Assembly: GCA_050633205.1 (NCBI GenBank)
Contig: JBOEGA010000169.1
Location: 1-22,607, forward strand
Direction: 5' to 3'
Length of the DNA stretch: 22,607 bases
Origin: CBDHHC01 sp050633205
Lineage (GTDB): Bacteria > Pseudomonadota > Alphaproteobacteria > Rhizobiales > CBDHHC01
Below, one piece after another: positions 15,766 to 22,379 of the stretch. The notes below the pieces were generated by a model. That model worked only from the letters and a program-made list of their open reading frames with translations. It was not told the origin of the DNA and made no database searches. The position numbers and the translations under genes were made by a program. Numbering within the stretch: the stretch's first letter is position 1; every line of letters starts with the position of its first letter.

Positions 15766-16452
15766 ATGACTGCAAATGTTCTAGTTGTTGAGGATGAGGA
15801 GGCTCTGGCTCTTCTGCTTCGTTATAATCTTGAGGCGGAGGGGTTTAAGGTCACTGTCGCTGATCGTGGTGATGATGCTGAACTTGCTATTTCGGAAGAG
15901 CAGCCAGACCTGATTATTCTTGACTGGATGCTTCCTGGTATTTCCGGACTGGAGCTTTGCAGGCGTATTCGTGCGAATAGGAATACACGTAATATTCCTA
16001 TTCTGATGCTGACTGCCAAAGGTGAAGAAAGTGATCGTATTCGCGGGTTAAAGACAGGCGCAGATGATTATGTGGTTAAACCATTTTCTGTGCCAGAGCT
16101 TATGGCTCGTGTTACTTCCATTTTACGCAGAACAAACCCTGAGCGTATTGCTGCAGTGCTGAATGTTGAAGATATTGTTCTCGACAGAGAGTCTCATCGG
16201 GTAACCCGTAACGGGCGTGATGTTCGTCTGGGGCCAACTGAATTTCGTTTGCTGGAGTTCTTTATGCAGAGCCCTGAGCGTGTTTTTAGCAGGACACAGC
16301 TTCTGGATGGTGTCTGGGGGCGAGATGTCTATGTTGATGAGCGCACGGTTGATGTTCATATCGGGCGCCTGCGCAAAGCAATAAACAGGGGCAAGGAAGA
16401 AGACCCTATCCGTACTGTTCGTGGTGCAGGTTATTCCATGGGGAATAAGTAG
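15766..16452 (+). CDS. phoB: phosphate regulon response regulator PhoB
   Basis: A 228-residue OmpR-family regulator. The receiver domain (1-~120) has the acidic pocket E9/D10, phosphoacceptor D53 (ILDWMLPG), T83 and K105 (VKPF). The winged-helix domain (~130-228) contains the recognition-helix region ERTVDVHIGRLRKAI and the wing VRGAGYSM. Phosphorylated PhoB activates pst and other phosphate genes through Pho boxes; the likely site in this window is upstream of pstS. AGG, 7 nt before the ATG at 15766, is the ribosome binding site. It is the last gene of the cluster and is followed by a strong hairpin. Confidence 0.96.
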   Translation: MTANVLVVEDEEALALLLRYNLEAEGFKVTVADRGDDAELAISEEQPDLIILDWMLPGISGLELCRRIRANRNTRNIPILMLTAKGEESDRIRGLKTGADDYVVKPFSVPELMARVTSILRRTNPERIAAVLNVEDIVLDRESHRVTRNGRDVRLGPTEFRLLEFFMQSPERVFSRTQLLDGVWGRDVYVDERTVDVHIGRLRKAINRGKEEDPIRTVRGAGYSMGNK

Positions 16453-16528
16453 CCTTCAGGTTGTAGCTGGGGAGACACAGGTACTATAATTTACTATAAG
16501 CGGCGTTTATTACTGGATCCCAATATAA

Positions 16529-16563
16529 AGAAAGCCGGGGCTGTTTCCAGCTCCCGGCTCTTT
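16529..16563. terminator. bidirectional intrinsic terminator between phoB and gcrA
   Basis: AGCCGGGGCTG (16533-16543) pairs with CAGCTCCCGGCT (16548-16559) in an 11-bp GC-rich stem with a single-base bulge and loop TTTC. On the minus strand it is followed by a T-rich run (TTTCTTTATATT), suiting gcrA, whose stop lies ~100 bp upstream. On the plus strand only CTTTG follows, but the stem may still end the phoB transcript. Confidence 0.75.
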
Positions 16564-16610
16564 GCCCCGCTTACAGAGTGCGAATTCCGCTTATCCGAAC
16601 TCCATTTTGT

Positions 16611-16638
16611 GAAACGCTTAATGCCACTCTAGCGTTTC
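16611..16638 (-). other. stem-loop just downstream of gcrA
   Basis: GAAACGCT (16611-16618) and AGCGTTTC (16631-16638) form a perfect 8-bp stem with a 12-nt loop, 20 nt after the gcrA stop on the minus strand. No T-tract follows on either strand, so it could protect the mRNA 3' end; this is inference. The rest of the 205-bp phoB-gcrA gap holds the terminator and no gene. Confidence 0.4.
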
Positions 16639-16657
16639 CACGCCCTCTCTGGTCAGG

Positions 16658-17200
16658 CTACCCCGCCTTTTTCAGTTGTGGTCGTGCTGCTTTGTTGCGT
16701 TTAGACTGAACCGGCTGGAACGCGACACACGCATGGTGATCGCAGTATGGTGAGCCTGGTACTCTGGTCTTTCCGCAGAAGTGAAAATCTTCATCTGTCG
16801 GATCACCAATTGGCCAGCGACAGTTATTTTCCTTCAATGTTAAAATCGTTTTACGTTCTTCCGGCGGAATGAATAGCTCTTCGTAGTGGCGCGATACAAC
16901 TTCGTTCTGCATTGCGCTTCTAGGTTCAAGAGCCTGTTTTGTGTTTACGCCGGCTGTTGTCGTCGTGTATTTATTGTTGTTACGCACTAGCTTACTACTA
17001 TTTGTTTTTGCTATGCGTTTACGCGGTCTGACAGGTTTTACGCGAGACGTCGTTGCTCGTCCGGAAAGACCCAAACGGTGTACTTTTCCGATTACAGCGT
17101 TTCTTGTAACGCCGCCTAAACGATTTGCAATCTGACTCGCGCTGAGCCCCTCAGTCCATAACTTCTTAAGCAGGTCAACCCGCTCATCAGTCCACGCCAT
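16658..17200 (-). CDS. gcrA: GcrA-family cell cycle regulator
   Basis: A 180-residue protein starting MAWTDERVDLLKKLWTEGLS, the family's typical N-terminus, so I use ATG 17200 rather than the longer frame from 17239. GGAGAGGG lies upstream of it. Residues 1-~50 are the helix-turn-helix DNA-binding domain (ASQIANRLGGVTRNAVIGKVHRLGLSGRA). A basic, low-complexity linker (~52-100) follows. The C-terminal region (~115-165) has the conserved CRWPIGDP and a Cys/His-rich FCGKTRVPGSPYCDHH. In Caulobacter, GcrA binds sigma-70 RNA polymerase and activates promoters carrying CcrM-methylated GANTC. Its presence places the organism in the Alphaproteobacteria. It diverges from argD. Confidence 0.94.
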   Translation of the reverse strand: MAWTDERVDLLKKLWTEGLSASQIANRLGGVTRNAVIGKVHRLGLSGRATTSRVKPVRPRKRIAKTNSSKLVRNNNKYTTTTAGVNTKQALEPRSAMQNEVVSRHYEELFIPPEERKTILTLKENNCRWPIGDPTDEDFHFCGKTRVPGSPYCDHHACVAFQPVQSKRNKAARPQLKKAG

Positions 17201-17319
17201 AGTGGATGCCCTCTCCAAATTTGACTGAATATACAACATCCCTATAGCGACTACCCATCGGCTATTCAGAATGTTCAGAGATACGCGATACTGGAGAAAC
17301 TCTTATATAATCATATTAT

Positions 17320-17358
17320 GTCGACCCGAAATAACTACCCCGAAATGCCGTGGTCGAC
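17320..17358. promoter_or_regulatory. operator-like repeat cluster
   Basis: An outer inverted repeat, GTCGACC (17320-17326) and GGTCGAC (17352-17358), encloses a direct repeat of CCCGAAAT (17325-17332 and 17339-17346) with a 14-bp period. The layout suggests a binding site for a regulator of gcrA or argD. No known motif is recognised. Confidence 0.35.
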
Positions 17359-17519
17359 TTCCGCGAACGTACTATACCAAGGATTCATTGGGCAAGAGTC
17401 ATGGTTAATATTTCCAGTGTTTTGGTTAATTATATTGCAAAAACGACACAGAGCCGTAGGTGAATCTTAAAAATAGGGGATAAGCGAACGCGGTCTAAAA
17501 TAAAAATGAGGTACTGGAA

Positions 17520-17548
17520 TTGACACTATTTGGCCATATATCTAATAT
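17520..17548 (+). promoter_or_regulatory. near-consensus sigma-70 promoter for argD
   Basis: TTGACA (17520-17525), a 17-bp spacer and TAATAT (17543-17548) form an almost ideal housekeeping promoter. Transcription would start near 17555, giving a leader of about 64 nt before the argD ATG. Confidence 0.75.
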
Positions 17549-17566
17549 GTCGTGTCCAAAAAATAG

Positions 17567-17592
17567 AGCTGTCAATTGTTGGCAGCTTTTTT
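17567..17592 (+). terminator. terminator-like hairpin in the argD leader
   Basis: AGCTGTC (17567-17573) pairs with GGCAGCT (17581-17587) in a 7-bp stem with one G-T pair and loop AATTGTT, followed by five T residues (17588-17592). It lies between the promoter and the argD start, so it could act as an attenuator. An A-run on its other side means it could also stop minus-strand transcription. Confidence 0.55.
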
Positions 17593-17618
17593 AGTTTTCG
17601 GGCTATAGGTTTATTATT

Positions 17619-18806
17619 ATGTCCTCCCTTTTACCAACATACTCCCGTTTTGACCTTACATTTGAAAGTGGGCAGGGGTCTTACCTGACTGCAAAGTCAG
17701 GAGAACGTTATCTTGATTTCGGTGCAGGGATTGCTGTTACGTCTCTTGGACATGCGCATCCTCACCTTGTTGAAGCACTTGCCTCGCAGGCAGGGAAGCT
17801 CTGGCATACATCCAACCTTTATAAGATTGAGGGGCAGGAAAAGCTTGCAGAGCGATTAACTGCCGCTACTTTTGCTGATCTGGCTTTCTTCACCAATTCG
17901 GGTGCTGAAGCTATGGAATGTGCTATCAAGATGGCTCGTAAATATCATTTTGCGAATGGTAACCCTGAGCGTTTTCGTCTGATTACTTTTGAAGGCGCAT
18001 TTCACGGACGTACGCTGGCAACGATTGCAGCGGGTGGACAGGAGAAATATCTTGAGGGTTTCGGTCCTGCTGTGGAAGGGTTTGACCAGGTTCCTCTGGG
18101 GGATATTCAGGCTGTAAAAGATGCTATTGGCCCTGAGACAGCGGGCATTCTTCTTGAGCCACTGCAGGGTGAAGGCGGGATAAGGACTGTTGATCCGGGG
18201 TTTGTAAAGCAATTGCGTGCTCTTTGTGATGAACACGGGTTATTGCTTGTACTTGACGAGATTCAGTCAGGTATGGGGCGTACCGGCCATTTGTTTGCAT
18301 ATGAGATGTCAGGTGTTGAGCCGGATATAATGGCTGTTGCCAAAGGCCTGGGGGGTGGTTTTCCTGTCGGTGCCTGTCTGGCCACAGGTGAAGCTGCCAA
18401 GGGAATGCAGGCCGGGAGCCATGGATCAACATTTGGCGGTAATCCGCTTGCAATGGCCGTTGGCAATGCTGTTCTTGATGTGATGCTTGAAGATGATTTT
18501 CTTGCGAAGGTTCGTGAGAAAGGAATTATATTCAAGCAGAAACTTGCCCAACTGGTTGACGAGAACAGTGATATTTTTGAGCTTGTCAGGGGTGAAGGCC
18601 TTATGATGGGTTTAAAATGCAAGGTTCCGGTAATATCTGTTGTCAGTGAGCTTATTGAGCAGAAAATGCTTGCTGTTGGTGCCGGTGAGAATGTATTGCG
18701 CCTTCTTCCTCCGCTGGTTATCGGGGAAGAAGAAATGAATGAGGCTTGTGAAAGTTTGAGCAAAGCCTGTGCAGTTCTTCGCGACCCGGCAAAATCTGTT
18801 CGTTGA
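17619..18806 (+). CDS. argD: acetylornithine/succinyldiaminopimelate-type aminotransferase
   Basis: A 395-residue PLP-dependent class III aminotransferase. It should make N-acetylornithine from the semialdehyde in arginine synthesis and may also serve the lysine pathway. Key features: NSGAEAMECAIKMAR (93-107), FHGRTLA (128-134), the PLP-contacting Asp in VLDEIQSGMGRTG (D213), and the Schiff-base lysine K242 in AKGLGGGFP. STFGGNPLA (270-278) is also typical. The ATG at 17619 has a poor ribosome binding site (AGG 10 nt upstream). argF follows after 103 bp. The neighbour supports the arginine role, though substrate range cannot be fixed from sequence. Confidence 0.94.
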   Translation: MSSLLPTYSRFDLTFESGQGSYLTAKSGERYLDFGAGIAVTSLGHAHPHLVEALASQAGKLWHTSNLYKIEGQEKLAERLTAATFADLAFFTNSGAEAMECAIKMARKYHFANGNPERFRLITFEGAFHGRTLATIAAGGQEKYLEGFGPAVEGFDQVPLGDIQAVKDAIGPETAGILLEPLQGEGGIRTVDPGFVKQLRALCDEHGLLLVLDEIQSGMGRTGHLFAYEMSGVEPDIMAVAKGLGGGFPVGACLATGEAAKGMQAGSHGSTFGGNPLAMAVGNAVLDVMLEDDFLAKVREKGIIFKQKLAQLVDENSDIFELVRGEGLMMGLKCKVPVISVVSELIEQKMLAVGAGENVLRLLPPLVIGEEEMNEACESLSKACAVLRDPAKSVR

Positions 18807-18846
18807 ACCTTTGCCTAACTCCGGTTAGAGTATTGAGTGTAACTCG

Positions 18847-18876
18847 CTGAAGCAGGTCAGATCCGATCTGCTTTAG
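18847..18876 (+). other. argD-argF intercistronic stem-loop
   Basis: CTGAAGCAGGTC (18847-18858) and GATCTGCTTTAG (18865-18876) form a 12-bp stem with two G-T pairs and loop AGATCC. No T-tract follows. It may mark an RNA-processing or stability site between the two arginine genes. Confidence 0.45.
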
Positions 18877-18909
18877 ACTTCAATTACTAATTTAAGGCCT
18901 GTTAGAGAA

Positions 18910-19830
18910 ATGGCAGTACGGCACTTTCTAGATATAGATGCATTTTCAGGTGAAGATCTTGTCTCCCTGATTAACCTGGCAAAAGCACTTAAGTCAAAGA
19001 CGACTGAAGTTAAGCTGGCGCAATTTGAACATGCGCCCAATCTGGTTATGATTTTTGATAAACCCTCTACACGAACCCGGGTTTCATTCGATGTGGGTAT
19101 TCGTCAGATCGGGGGGCAGTCGATTGTGCTTAACAAAGGTGATATGCAACTTGGCAGAGGTGAGACAATAGCTGATACAGCACGGGTTCTGTCCCGTTAT
19201 GCTGATGCTATTATGTTGCGCTGTGCTGATCATGAGCATTTGGCCGAGCTGGCTGATAATGCAAGTATTCCAGTGATTAACGGTCTGACTGATAAGTCAC
19301 ACCCCTGCCAGATCATGGCTGATATCCTTACTTTTGAGGAGCATCGCGGATCTATCAAGGGGAAAACAATTGCCTGGGTTGGTGATGGTAATAATGTTGC
19401 CACATCCTGGATACATGCGGCAGTCAGAATGGGGTTCTCTCTGAGGATTGCAACACCGGAAGAACTCGCTCCCGGTCCAGAAATCAAAGACTGGATTGCC
19501 CGTGAAGGCGGGGATGTTGTGCTGATGAATGATCCGGCCGAGGCCTCCAAGGGGGCTCATAGCATTGTGACAGATGTATGGGTTTCAATGGGAGATGAGG
19601 ATGCTGACAGGCGTTATGAGTTACTGCAGCCTTACCGTGTTAATCAGGAGCTGATGGATATCGCGGCTGATGATGTGATCTTTATGCATTGTCTGCCTGC
19701 GCACAGGGGTGATGAGGTAACAGCTGAAGTTATCGATGGCCCCCAGTCTGTTGTTTTTGACGAAGCTGAAAACAGGCTTCATATGCAAAAGGCAATCCTT
19801 GCCTGGTGCCTGGGAATGAGCGAGCTATGA
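18910..19830 (+). CDS. argF: ornithine carbamoyltransferase
   Basis: A 306-residue cytoplasmic enzyme that makes citrulline from ornithine and carbamoyl phosphate. The carbamoyl-phosphate motif is STRTR (53-57). LRCADHEH (103-110) and HPCQ (131-134) are further binding motifs. Ornithine-side motifs are DVWVSMGDE (222-230) and HCLPAHRGDEV (260-270), with the reactive C261. Length and motifs are standard. Its last bases overlap the hslO start by 4 nt (ATGA), so the two are translationally coupled. Confidence 0.97.
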   Translation: MAVRHFLDIDAFSGEDLVSLINLAKALKSKTTEVKLAQFEHAPNLVMIFDKPSTRTRVSFDVGIRQIGGQSIVLNKGDMQLGRGETIADTARVLSRYADAIMLRCADHEHLAELADNASIPVINGLTDKSHPCQIMADILTFEEHRGSIKGKTIAWVGDGNNVATSWIHAAVRMGFSLRIATPEELAPGPEIKDWIAREGGDVVLMNDPAEASKGAHSIVTDVWVSMGDEDADRRYELLQPYRVNQELMDIAADDVIFMHCLPAHRGDEVTAEVIDGPQSVVFDEAENRLHMQKAILAWCLGMSEL

Positions 19831-20807
19831 GTGATAATGATAAGGGCTCAATGCATTTAAGTTCTGACCAGCTTGATGATAATATTGTGCTACCGTTTTA
19901 TGCTGAAATTGCAGGTGTCAATGGGCGGGTTGTCCGTCTTGGTTCGACAATTGATGCGATATTGAAGCAGCATGATTACCCGGAAGCTGTCTCAAAAATT
20001 CTTGGTGAGGCGATTGTCCTGACTTTTATGATGGGGACAACTCTCAAGTTTGAAGGAAGGCTTATTCTGCAGGCGCAGACAAAAGGCGCTGTTGAGTTGC
20101 TGGTTGTACAGTTTTCAACACCAGGGAAAGTTCGCGGGTATGCGAAGTTCAATCAGGATAAGATTGCTGCAATTTCCGGTGAAGGAAAGTCGGCCTATCA
20201 AGACCTGATGCATGATGGCCATCTGGCTATTACGATCGATCAGGGTGAAGATATGGAGCGCTATCAGGGGATTGTTGCTCTTGGAGGGGACAGCCTGTCT
20301 GATGCTGCACAACAATATTTTGATCAGTCGGAGCAGTTGCCAAGTTTTGTGCGTCTTGCAGTAGCGAGACATTTCACTGCAGGTGAGGGGGATCAGTCCG
20401 GTACATGGATGTGGCGAGCGGGTGGTCTTATGGTTCAGGATCTCACAAGTGAGGGTGGCCGTGAAGTTGCCGCCGAGCGAGATATCGAGGTTGTGGATCA
20501 GGAACTTGTTGATGGTGATGGATGGAACAGGGCTCGTACACTGGCAGCAACTGTTGAAGATCATGAGCTTCTGGATCCGATGCTCGGGCCGGAAGAACTG
20601 GTCTATCGTCTGTTTCATGAGGAGCGTGTCAGAGGTTTTGATAAAAAACCTCTTATTAATGAATGTTCCTGCTCACGAGATCATATTCAGGGTGTTATTA
20701 AGCAATTTGGCGACGAAGAAATTGAGGGCATGATTGAGGACGGTAAAATTACTGTAACCTGCGAATTTTGCTCTTCCAAATATCTGTTTGAGCGGGAAGA
20801 GTTTTAG
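19827..20807 (+). CDS. hslO: redox-regulated chaperone Hsp33
   Basis: A 326-residue cytoplasmic holdase activated by oxidation. I chose ATG 19827, which overlaps the argF stop as ATGA, over an upstream start inside argF; ATG 19851 is a further alternative. The N-terminal chaperone core spans ~18-260. The C-terminal redox switch has the zinc ligands C280-x-C282 (ECSCS) and C312-x2-C315 (CEFC), all four present. Oxidation releases zinc and unfolds this region, exposing the client-binding surface. argF-hslO linkage is common in Alphaproteobacteria and has no obvious functional logic. Confidence 0.95.
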   Translation: MSDNDKGSMHLSSDQLDDNIVLPFYAEIAGVNGRVVRLGSTIDAILKQHDYPEAVSKILGEAIVLTFMMGTTLKFEGRLILQAQTKGAVELLVVQFSTPGKVRGYAKFNQDKIAAISGEGKSAYQDLMHDGHLAITIDQGEDMERYQGIVALGGDSLSDAAQQYFDQSEQLPSFVRLAVARHFTAGEGDQSGTWMWRAGGLMVQDLTSEGGREVAAERDIEVVDQELVDGDGWNRARTLAATVEDHELLDPMLGPEELVYRLFHEERVRGFDKKPLINECSCSRDHIQGVIKQFGDEEIEGMIEDGKITVTCEFCSSKYLFEREEF

Positions 20808-20833
20808 GGGTGAGGGGGTCCTACCTCACGCCC
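20807..20833 (+). terminator. putative terminator after hslO
   Basis: GGGGTGAGG (20807-20815), starting on the last base of the hslO stop, pairs with CCTCACGCCC (20824-20833) with one bulged base and an 8-nt loop. Only scattered T residues follow (AGCTTTGTGTTT), so it is a moderate terminator candidate for the argDF-hslO unit. Confidence 0.5.
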
Positions 20834-20908
20834 AGCTTTGTGTTTCCTGCGTCAGCATTCCTGATGATGTTGTGCCTGATTGTTGAGGTTTAAGCCTGTA
20901 AAAAACAA

Positions 20909-21292
20909 TCAACAAATATTGCAGTTATTTTTATTGGCAGCCTTGCACATATCAATTCCACTTTTGATCAGCCGGATGATTTCACCTGCTGCAAGGTTGC
21001 ATTTTTTACTATCCATTTTATTCGTACATTTGCCAACTGACTCCGCTATTTTCAAGATAAAATAGGCGCCGGCATCTTCCATCTCTGCTCTCACCATGAA
21101 AGAGTTAAAGCCGTAAAATGCTAAAGCTTCAGGATATTTCTTTTTGAGCTCAGCGATGTTTTTATTCATCGTTGTTTTTTGAGTCTGAAGTGTGCTGCAT
21201 TTATCTTTGCTATCATCTGCAAGGGCAGAGATGGATACAGAAGCAATCAGGGAAAACAGCCAGAAAACGGCTAGAAAAGAAACGCGATACAT
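20909..21292 (-). CDS. small secreted cysteine-rich protein, unknown function
   Basis: A 127-residue protein I do not recognise. Residues 1-~25 are a clear signal peptide (hydrophobic 5-24, ending ISALA before DDSKD). The mature part (~102 residues) is lysine-rich and largely helical in appearance, with six cysteines (32, 89, 98, 116, 124, 127), enough for three disulfides in the periplasm. The C-terminus ends in C-x2-C. A strong ribosome binding site (GGGGGA) lies 5 nt before the ATG at 21292, supporting a real gene. It is isolated: convergent with hslO and next to a repeat region, and may be accessory. Periplasmic location is inferred from the signal peptide only. Confidence 0.7.
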   Translation of the reverse strand: MYRVSFLAVFWLFSLIASVSISALADDSKDKCSTLQTQKTTMNKNIAELKKKYPEALAFYGFNSFMVRAEMEDAGAYFILKIAESVGKCTNKMDSKKCNLAAGEIIRLIKSGIDMCKAANKNNCNIC

Positions 21293-21416
21293 ATGTCCCC
21301 CGCAGAATTTTTATTATTAGTTTGTTGATTATACTTTTGTTTATTGTCGGTATTTTAGTAAGTTTTTTTAAGAGTAGCACTGGTTTTGGAATTATTGCAA
21401 TAGGTGAGTTGTTTGA

Positions 21417-21520
21417 TCTCACGCCCAGGTTCGCTACGCTCACGGGCTCCGATGGGGCGGCGCTATGCGCCGGGAGGCGGTCGCCTCCAGTCAGGACCTA
21501 CGGTCCTTCCGTTTTTTTTA
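21417..21520 (+). repeat. triple-hairpin repeat, copy 1
   Basis: The unit starts TCTCACG and contains three consecutive GC-rich hairpins: CGGCGC/GCGCCG (21458-21472), GGAGGC/GCCTCC (21473-21488, loop GGTC), and AGGACC/GGTCCT (21493-21507, loop TAC). A run of eight T residues ends it (21512-21519). It is followed directly by copy 2 in the same orientation. The form resembles a dispersed palindromic element or a cassette of terminators. Confidence 0.85.
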
Positions 21521-21627
21521 TCTCACGGCAAATTCGCTACGCTCACAGGCTCCGATGGGGCGGCGCTGGGCGCCGGGGTGCGCTTGCACCCAGTCAGGAC
21601 CTGTGGTCCTTTCGGTTTTTGTTTTTG
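21521..21627 (+). repeat. triple-hairpin repeat, copy 2
   Basis: It aligns with copy 1 at an offset of 103-104 bp. The hairpins are CGGCGC/GCGCCG (21561-21575, loop TGG), GGGTGC/GCACCC (21576-21591, loop GCTT) and AGGACC/GGTCCT (21596-21610, loop TGT), followed by T-rich GGTTTTTGTTTTTG. In the second hairpin two base pairs differ from copy 1, and both changes keep the pairing. Confidence 0.85.
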
Positions 21628-21656
21628 ATGGGCTTGTTATGCTAATGAGCCATAAT

Positions 21657-22082
21657 TTACAGGTCCAGAATTTTCAGGGTTGCGCTATCGAGTTCTCCGT
21701 CGAAATATTTATCTAGCGCCTGCGTGAATATATGCTTTTCGTTTGCTGCCAGTACGAATAGCGTCATGGAGGAGTGGAATTTGAGGTTGTCGGGGTTATA
21801 AAATATATCCTCGATATTGCGTTTGGAGATCTGGATGACGAGATCTGTGCATTCCAGCAGGCGCTCTCCGAGAACGGGATGTTGCAGGTAATCCTTTGCT
21901 TCTTCCAGTGAAGAGATTGCGTATTTTTTTGCTGTGCTTGTTCGCCCCAGCCCCTGTATCTGGGGGAAAATAAACCACATCCAGTGACTTACTTTTTTTC
22001 CCTGTGACAGTTCAAGGCAAACGCGCTCATAAACCGGGTCCTGAGCTTCGATGAAGCGGGTCAGGTTGAATGGGTCGTTCAT
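21657..22082 (-). CDS. DUF1810 domain-containing protein
   Basis: A 141-residue protein matching the DUF1810 family over its full length. The hallmark is SHWMWFIFPQIQGLG (residues 32-46), followed by a helical region with SLEEAKDYLQHPVLGERL (58-75) and the C-terminal MTLFVLAA. It has no signal peptide or membrane segment and is presumably cytoplasmic. The family's function is unknown. No good Shine-Dalgarno sequence precedes the ATG at 22082. It is flanked by repeats on both sides, which suggests an accessory location. Confidence 0.88.
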   Translation of the reverse strand: MNDPFNLTRFIEAQDPVYERVCLELSQGKKVSHWMWFIFPQIQGLGRTSTAKKYAISSLEEAKDYLQHPVLGERLLECTDLVIQISKRNIEDIFYNPDNLKFHSSMTLFVLAANEKHIFTQALDKYFDGELDSATLKILDL

Positions 22083-22379
22083 GGGGTGAATACTCGTCTG
22101 ATTATAGGTCAGGTTTTAGTTTAGCGTATGATGTAAGCTTTACCCAGACCTCGAGACAGGTTTTTTTGGCGGGTTTTCTGTTTGGTGAGTTCTCTGGCAT
22201 ACGCACCAACAGTGGTTACTGGGTTCCCAATAAAATTTCGGAGCTAACACCTGGACATGCAAGAGTCCGGGGCCGAAATTTTTTGGGAATGACACTGGGG
22301 TGGGATTGTTTGATAAAGGAGAGAGCTTTACTGGTGTGAGGTTTGTTATGTATTCAATTCAACAGAAAAGGGGCTAATC
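22083..22379. other. intergenic region between DUF1810 and DUF2164 genes
   Basis: This 297-bp gap holds a REP-like palindrome (listed separately) and a weak terminator-like hairpin on the plus strand, AGACCT/AGGTTT (22146-22163) followed by TTTT. The 89-residue frame that crosses it is judged not to be a gene. Confidence 0.5.
22219..22298. repeat. REP-like palindromic element
   Basis: The arms TTCCCAATAAAATTTCGG (22224-22241) and CCGAAATTTTTTGGGAA (22273-22289) pair with one bulged base. Inside, CCTGGAC (22250-22256) pairs with GTCCGGG (22265-22271). The ends, CTGGGTTCCC and GGGAATGACA, resemble the ends of dispersed palindromes widespread in proteobacteria (CTGGATTCCC...GGGAATGACA). Membership in such a family is inference from memory. 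Confidence 0.6.

Larger units (their letters stand above)
17201..17618. other. gcrA-argD divergent intergenic region (418 bp)
   Basis: No gene is visible. The interval holds operator-like repeats (17320-17358), three GANTC sites (GATTC 17382, GAGTC 17396, GAATC 17462), a strong plus-strand promoter, and a leader hairpin with T-tract before argD. I could not find a convincing -35/-10 pair for gcrA on the minus strand. Confidence 0.6.
21293..21656. other. gene-free interval carrying the tandem hairpin repeats
   Basis: Between the starts of the cysteine-rich gene and the end of the DUF1810 gene there is no credible coding sequence. The first ~120 bp are A/T-rich and contain a TATAAT-like box on the minus strand (21328-21333) without a matching -35. 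The rest consists of the two repeat copies and a short tail. Confidence 0.6.

Noticed and set aside
17405..17429. CtrA-type site (TTAA-N7-TTAA) upstream of gcrA
   Set aside because: The two TTAA copies are separated by 17 bases instead of 7.
21417..21627. CRISPR array
   Set aside because: There are only two copies, directly abutting, ~104 bp long, without unique spacers or cas genes.
21172..21716. Several overlapping plus-strand open frames through the tandem repeat
   Set aside because: Their sequence (for example SLRSRAPMGRR) is just the translated repeat, appears in more than one frame, and lacks ribosome binding sites.
22219..22298. Integron attC site
   Set aside because: The palindrome lacks the RYYYAAC and GTTRRRY core sites and there is no integrase or cassette array.
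22070..22339. An 89-codon plus-strand frame across the REP-like palindrome
   Set aside because: It overlaps the DUF1810 start antisense, has no ribosome binding site, and half of it is the translated palindrome.
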